Assembly: GCA_002730675.1 (NCBI GenBank)
Contig: PCAV01000019.1
Location: 1 to 7,874, forward strand
DNA from: Rhodospirillaceae bacterium
GTDB taxonomy: Bacteria; Pseudomonadota; Alphaproteobacteria; Thalassobaculales; Thalassobaculaceae
Reading direction: 5' to 3'
Length of the DNA: 7,874 bases
The notes under the pieces are model-generated. The model searched no databases. It was not told the origin of the DNA and was given only the letters and a program-made list of their open reading frames with translations. Positions 6,385 to 7,874 of the stretch are shown piece by piece (position 1 is the stretch's first letter; each line of letters opens with the position of its first letter). A program made the position numbers and the translations under genes.

Positions 6385-7874
6385 ATGAAAATAGAAAGAC
6401 GGTTCACAACAGTAGACGGTGGACCTTACGCACAAATCGAATTCCATACTGTCACAAGCGAAATTCGTAATCCGGATGGATCGACGGTTTTTAAAAACGA
6501 CAGCGTAGAAGTTCCTACATCGTGGTCTCAGGTTGCATCAGACATAATCGCACAAAAATACTTTCGAAAGGCAGGTGTTCCCGCAAAAAGGAAGCCCGTA
6601 AAAGAAGCTAACGTTCCGAATTGGCTATGGCGCCAAGAAGCAGACTCAGAGAGCATCAACAAACTACCAAAAGACGAGAGAAAAATAGGTGAAACTAGCG
6701 CAAAGCAAGTTTTCCATAGGTTGGCCGGAACCTGGACTTATTGGGGCTGGAAAGGCGGGTATTTCGATAGCGAAAATGACGCAAAGGCCTATTACGACGA
6801 GATGACCTATATGCTATGCCAACAGATGGCCGCGCCAAACTCGCCGCAGTGGTTTAACACCGGGCTTCACTGGGCATACGGAGTTGACGGGCCAGCGCAA
6901 GGTCACTCTTATGTAGATTACAAAACGGGCAAACTAACACGGTCCAAGTCAGCCTACGAGCATCCACAGCCGCATGCATGCTTTATTCAAGGTGTGGATG
7001 ACGATTTGGTAAATGAGGGCGGTATTATGGACCTCTGGGTCCGAGAGGCAAGGTTATTTAAATACGGCTCGGGAACTGGATCTAACTTTTCTAAGCTTAG
7101 AGGATCCGGAGAATCGCTGTCTGGCGGCGGAAAATCGTCGGGGCTTATGAGTTTTCTGAAGATAGGAGATAGAGCTGCTGGGGCAATCAAATCCGGAGGC
7201 ACAACCAGACGGGCAGCGAAGATGGTTACGGTGGACATAGATCACCCAGACATTTCCGAGTATATAGATTGGAAAGTCGTTGAAGAGCAAAAAGTAGCTG
7301 CACTGGTAGCCGGCTCTAAACTTGCCAGTACTCATATGACAGCGGTGATGAAAGCTTGCACAGAGTGGGATGGGGCAGATAACTCTGCGAGGTTCAACCC
7401 TAAAGAAAATCGAACGCTAAAAAAAGCTATCATAGCGGCACGAAAAGCAATGATACCCGAAAATTATATTCAAAGAGTAATCCAATTCGCCGAGCAGGGT
7501 TATAACGAAATAGAATTTAAAACATACGATACCGACTGGGACTCAGAGGCATACTTGACGGTTTCGGGACAAAATTCAAACAATTCGGTACGTGTAAGCA
7601 ATGAATTCTTGGATGCCGTAGAGCGAGGAGGACAATGGAACTTAGTTCAGAGGACGGATGGCGAGGTTTGCGAAACACTGGATGCACGAGACCTTTGGGA
7701 TAAGATCTCGCACGCCGCTTGGGCGTGTGCTGATCCCGGGCTACAGTATGATACAACTATTAACGAATGGCACACCTGCCCACAAGGCGGACGCATAGAT
7801 GCGTCTAATCCCTGCTCCGAGTATATGTTCTTAGATGATACGGCCTGTAACCTGGCTTCTATGAATCTTATGAA
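6385..7874 (+). CDS. nrdJ: Vitamin B12-dependent (class II) ribonucleotide reductase, N-terminal part
   Basis: Reduces ribonucleotides to deoxyribonucleotides using adenosylcobalamin to generate the active-site thiyl radical, so it needs neither a second subunit nor an oxygen-formed radical. The reading frame stays open from ATG 6385 to the right edge (496 codons and 2 nt); full-length relatives are over 1000 residues, so half or less is visible. The start is fixed by a TAG immediately before the ATG and GGAG at 6372-6375. The N-terminus MKIERRFT and the segments TSEIRNPDGS, ASDIIAQKYFRKAGVPA, AKQVFHRLAGTWTYWGWKGG and APNSPQWFNTGLHWAYG are strongly NrdJ-like. Cys199 in HACFIQGV and Cys488 in TACNLAS are the redox pair. 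Asn475, Cys477 and Glu479 in NPCSE form the catalytic site, with Cys477 carrying the radical. No ATP-cone is present at the N-terminus. GC content seems a little higher than in the neighbours. Confidence 0.95.
   Translation, partial: MKIERRFTTVDGGPYAQIEFHTVTSEIRNPDGSTVFKNDSVEVPTSWSQVASDIIAQKYFRKAGVPAKRKPVKEANVPNWLWRQEADSESINKLPKDERKIGETSAKQVFHRLAGTWTYWGWKGGYFDSENDAKAYYDEMTYMLCQQMAAPNSPQWFNTGLHWAYGVDGPAQGHSYVDYKTGKLTRSKSAYEHPQPHACFIQGVDDDLVNEGGIMDLWVREARLFKYGSGTGSNFSKLRGSGESLSGGGKSSGLMSFLKIGDRAAGAIKSGGTTRRAAKMVTVDIDHPDISEYIDWKVVEEQKVAALVAGSKLASTHMTAVMKACTEWDGADNSARFNPKENRTLKKAIIAARKAMIPENYIQRVIQFAEQGYNEIEFKTYDTDWDSEAYLTVSGQNSNNSVRVSNEFLDAVERGGQWNLVQRTDGEVCETLDARDLWDKISHAAWACADPGLQYDTTINEWHTCPQGGRIDASNPCSEYMFLDDTACNLASMNLM

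Noticed and set aside
7054..7335. Minus-strand frames inside nrdJ (also 6987-7238 and 7517-7756)
   Set aside because: They are antisense shadows of the strongly conserved NrdJ coding frame, with biased composition and no family resemblance.
1..7874. CRISPR arrays, transposons, phage genes, toxin-antitoxin or defence genes
   Set aside because: No regularly spaced repeats, terminal inverted repeats, transposase or integrase motifs were seen, and all long frames are accounted for by housekeeping or transport families.

Overview
The window looks like the chromosome of a moderately AT-rich alphaproteobacterium. The support is the gene order aroQ-accB-accC-aat facing a DUF2155 gene and an mlaD-type gene, which I recall as characteristic of Alphaproteobacteria, together with a B12-dependent class II ribonucleotide reductase whose N-terminal half closely matches alphaproteobacterial NrdJ. 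The low GC and short spacers would fit a marine Rhodospirillales or SAR116-like lineage, but that placement is an inference from memory of the families.

Layout, left to right. Positions 40-506 hold a broken UbiD-family decarboxylase gene: a central fragment joined out of frame to the C-terminal end, with the part between missing. Positions 507-1028 carry no gene I can support. They contain a plausible promoter just before aroQ. On the + strand, 1029-4019 is a tight run of four genes: aroQ (type II 3-dehydroquinate dehydratase), accB (biotin carrier protein), accC (biotin carboxylase) and aat (leucyl/phenylalanyl-tRNA-protein transferase). The gaps are 24, 42 and 27 nt, so one transcript is likely. 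On the - strand, 4889-3977 holds an MCE/MlaD-type lipid-transport protein overlapping a secreted DUF2155 protein by 20 nt. The DUF2155 gene also overlaps the 3' end of aat by 43 nt. A 233-nt divergent spacer then leads to a ten-helix DMT/EamA permease on the + strand (5123-6001). After a 383-nt gene-free leader, nrdJ begins at 6385 and runs off the right edge.

Functionally, accB and accC supply the biotin half of acetyl-CoA carboxylase for fatty acid synthesis; the carboxyltransferase genes are not here. aroQ feeds chorismate synthesis, aat marks proteins for ClpS/ClpAP degradation, and the mlaD/DUF2155 pair acts in the cell envelope. nrdJ makes deoxyribonucleotides and ties DNA synthesis to cobalamin. 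I see no phage, transposon, CRISPR or defence genes and no clear new system. The points most worth a second look are the decayed ubiD, a Tyr-to-Val change in a normally conserved AccC motif, the overlapping mlaD/DUF2155/aat ends, and the absence of an intact NDUFA12 gene beside mlaD.
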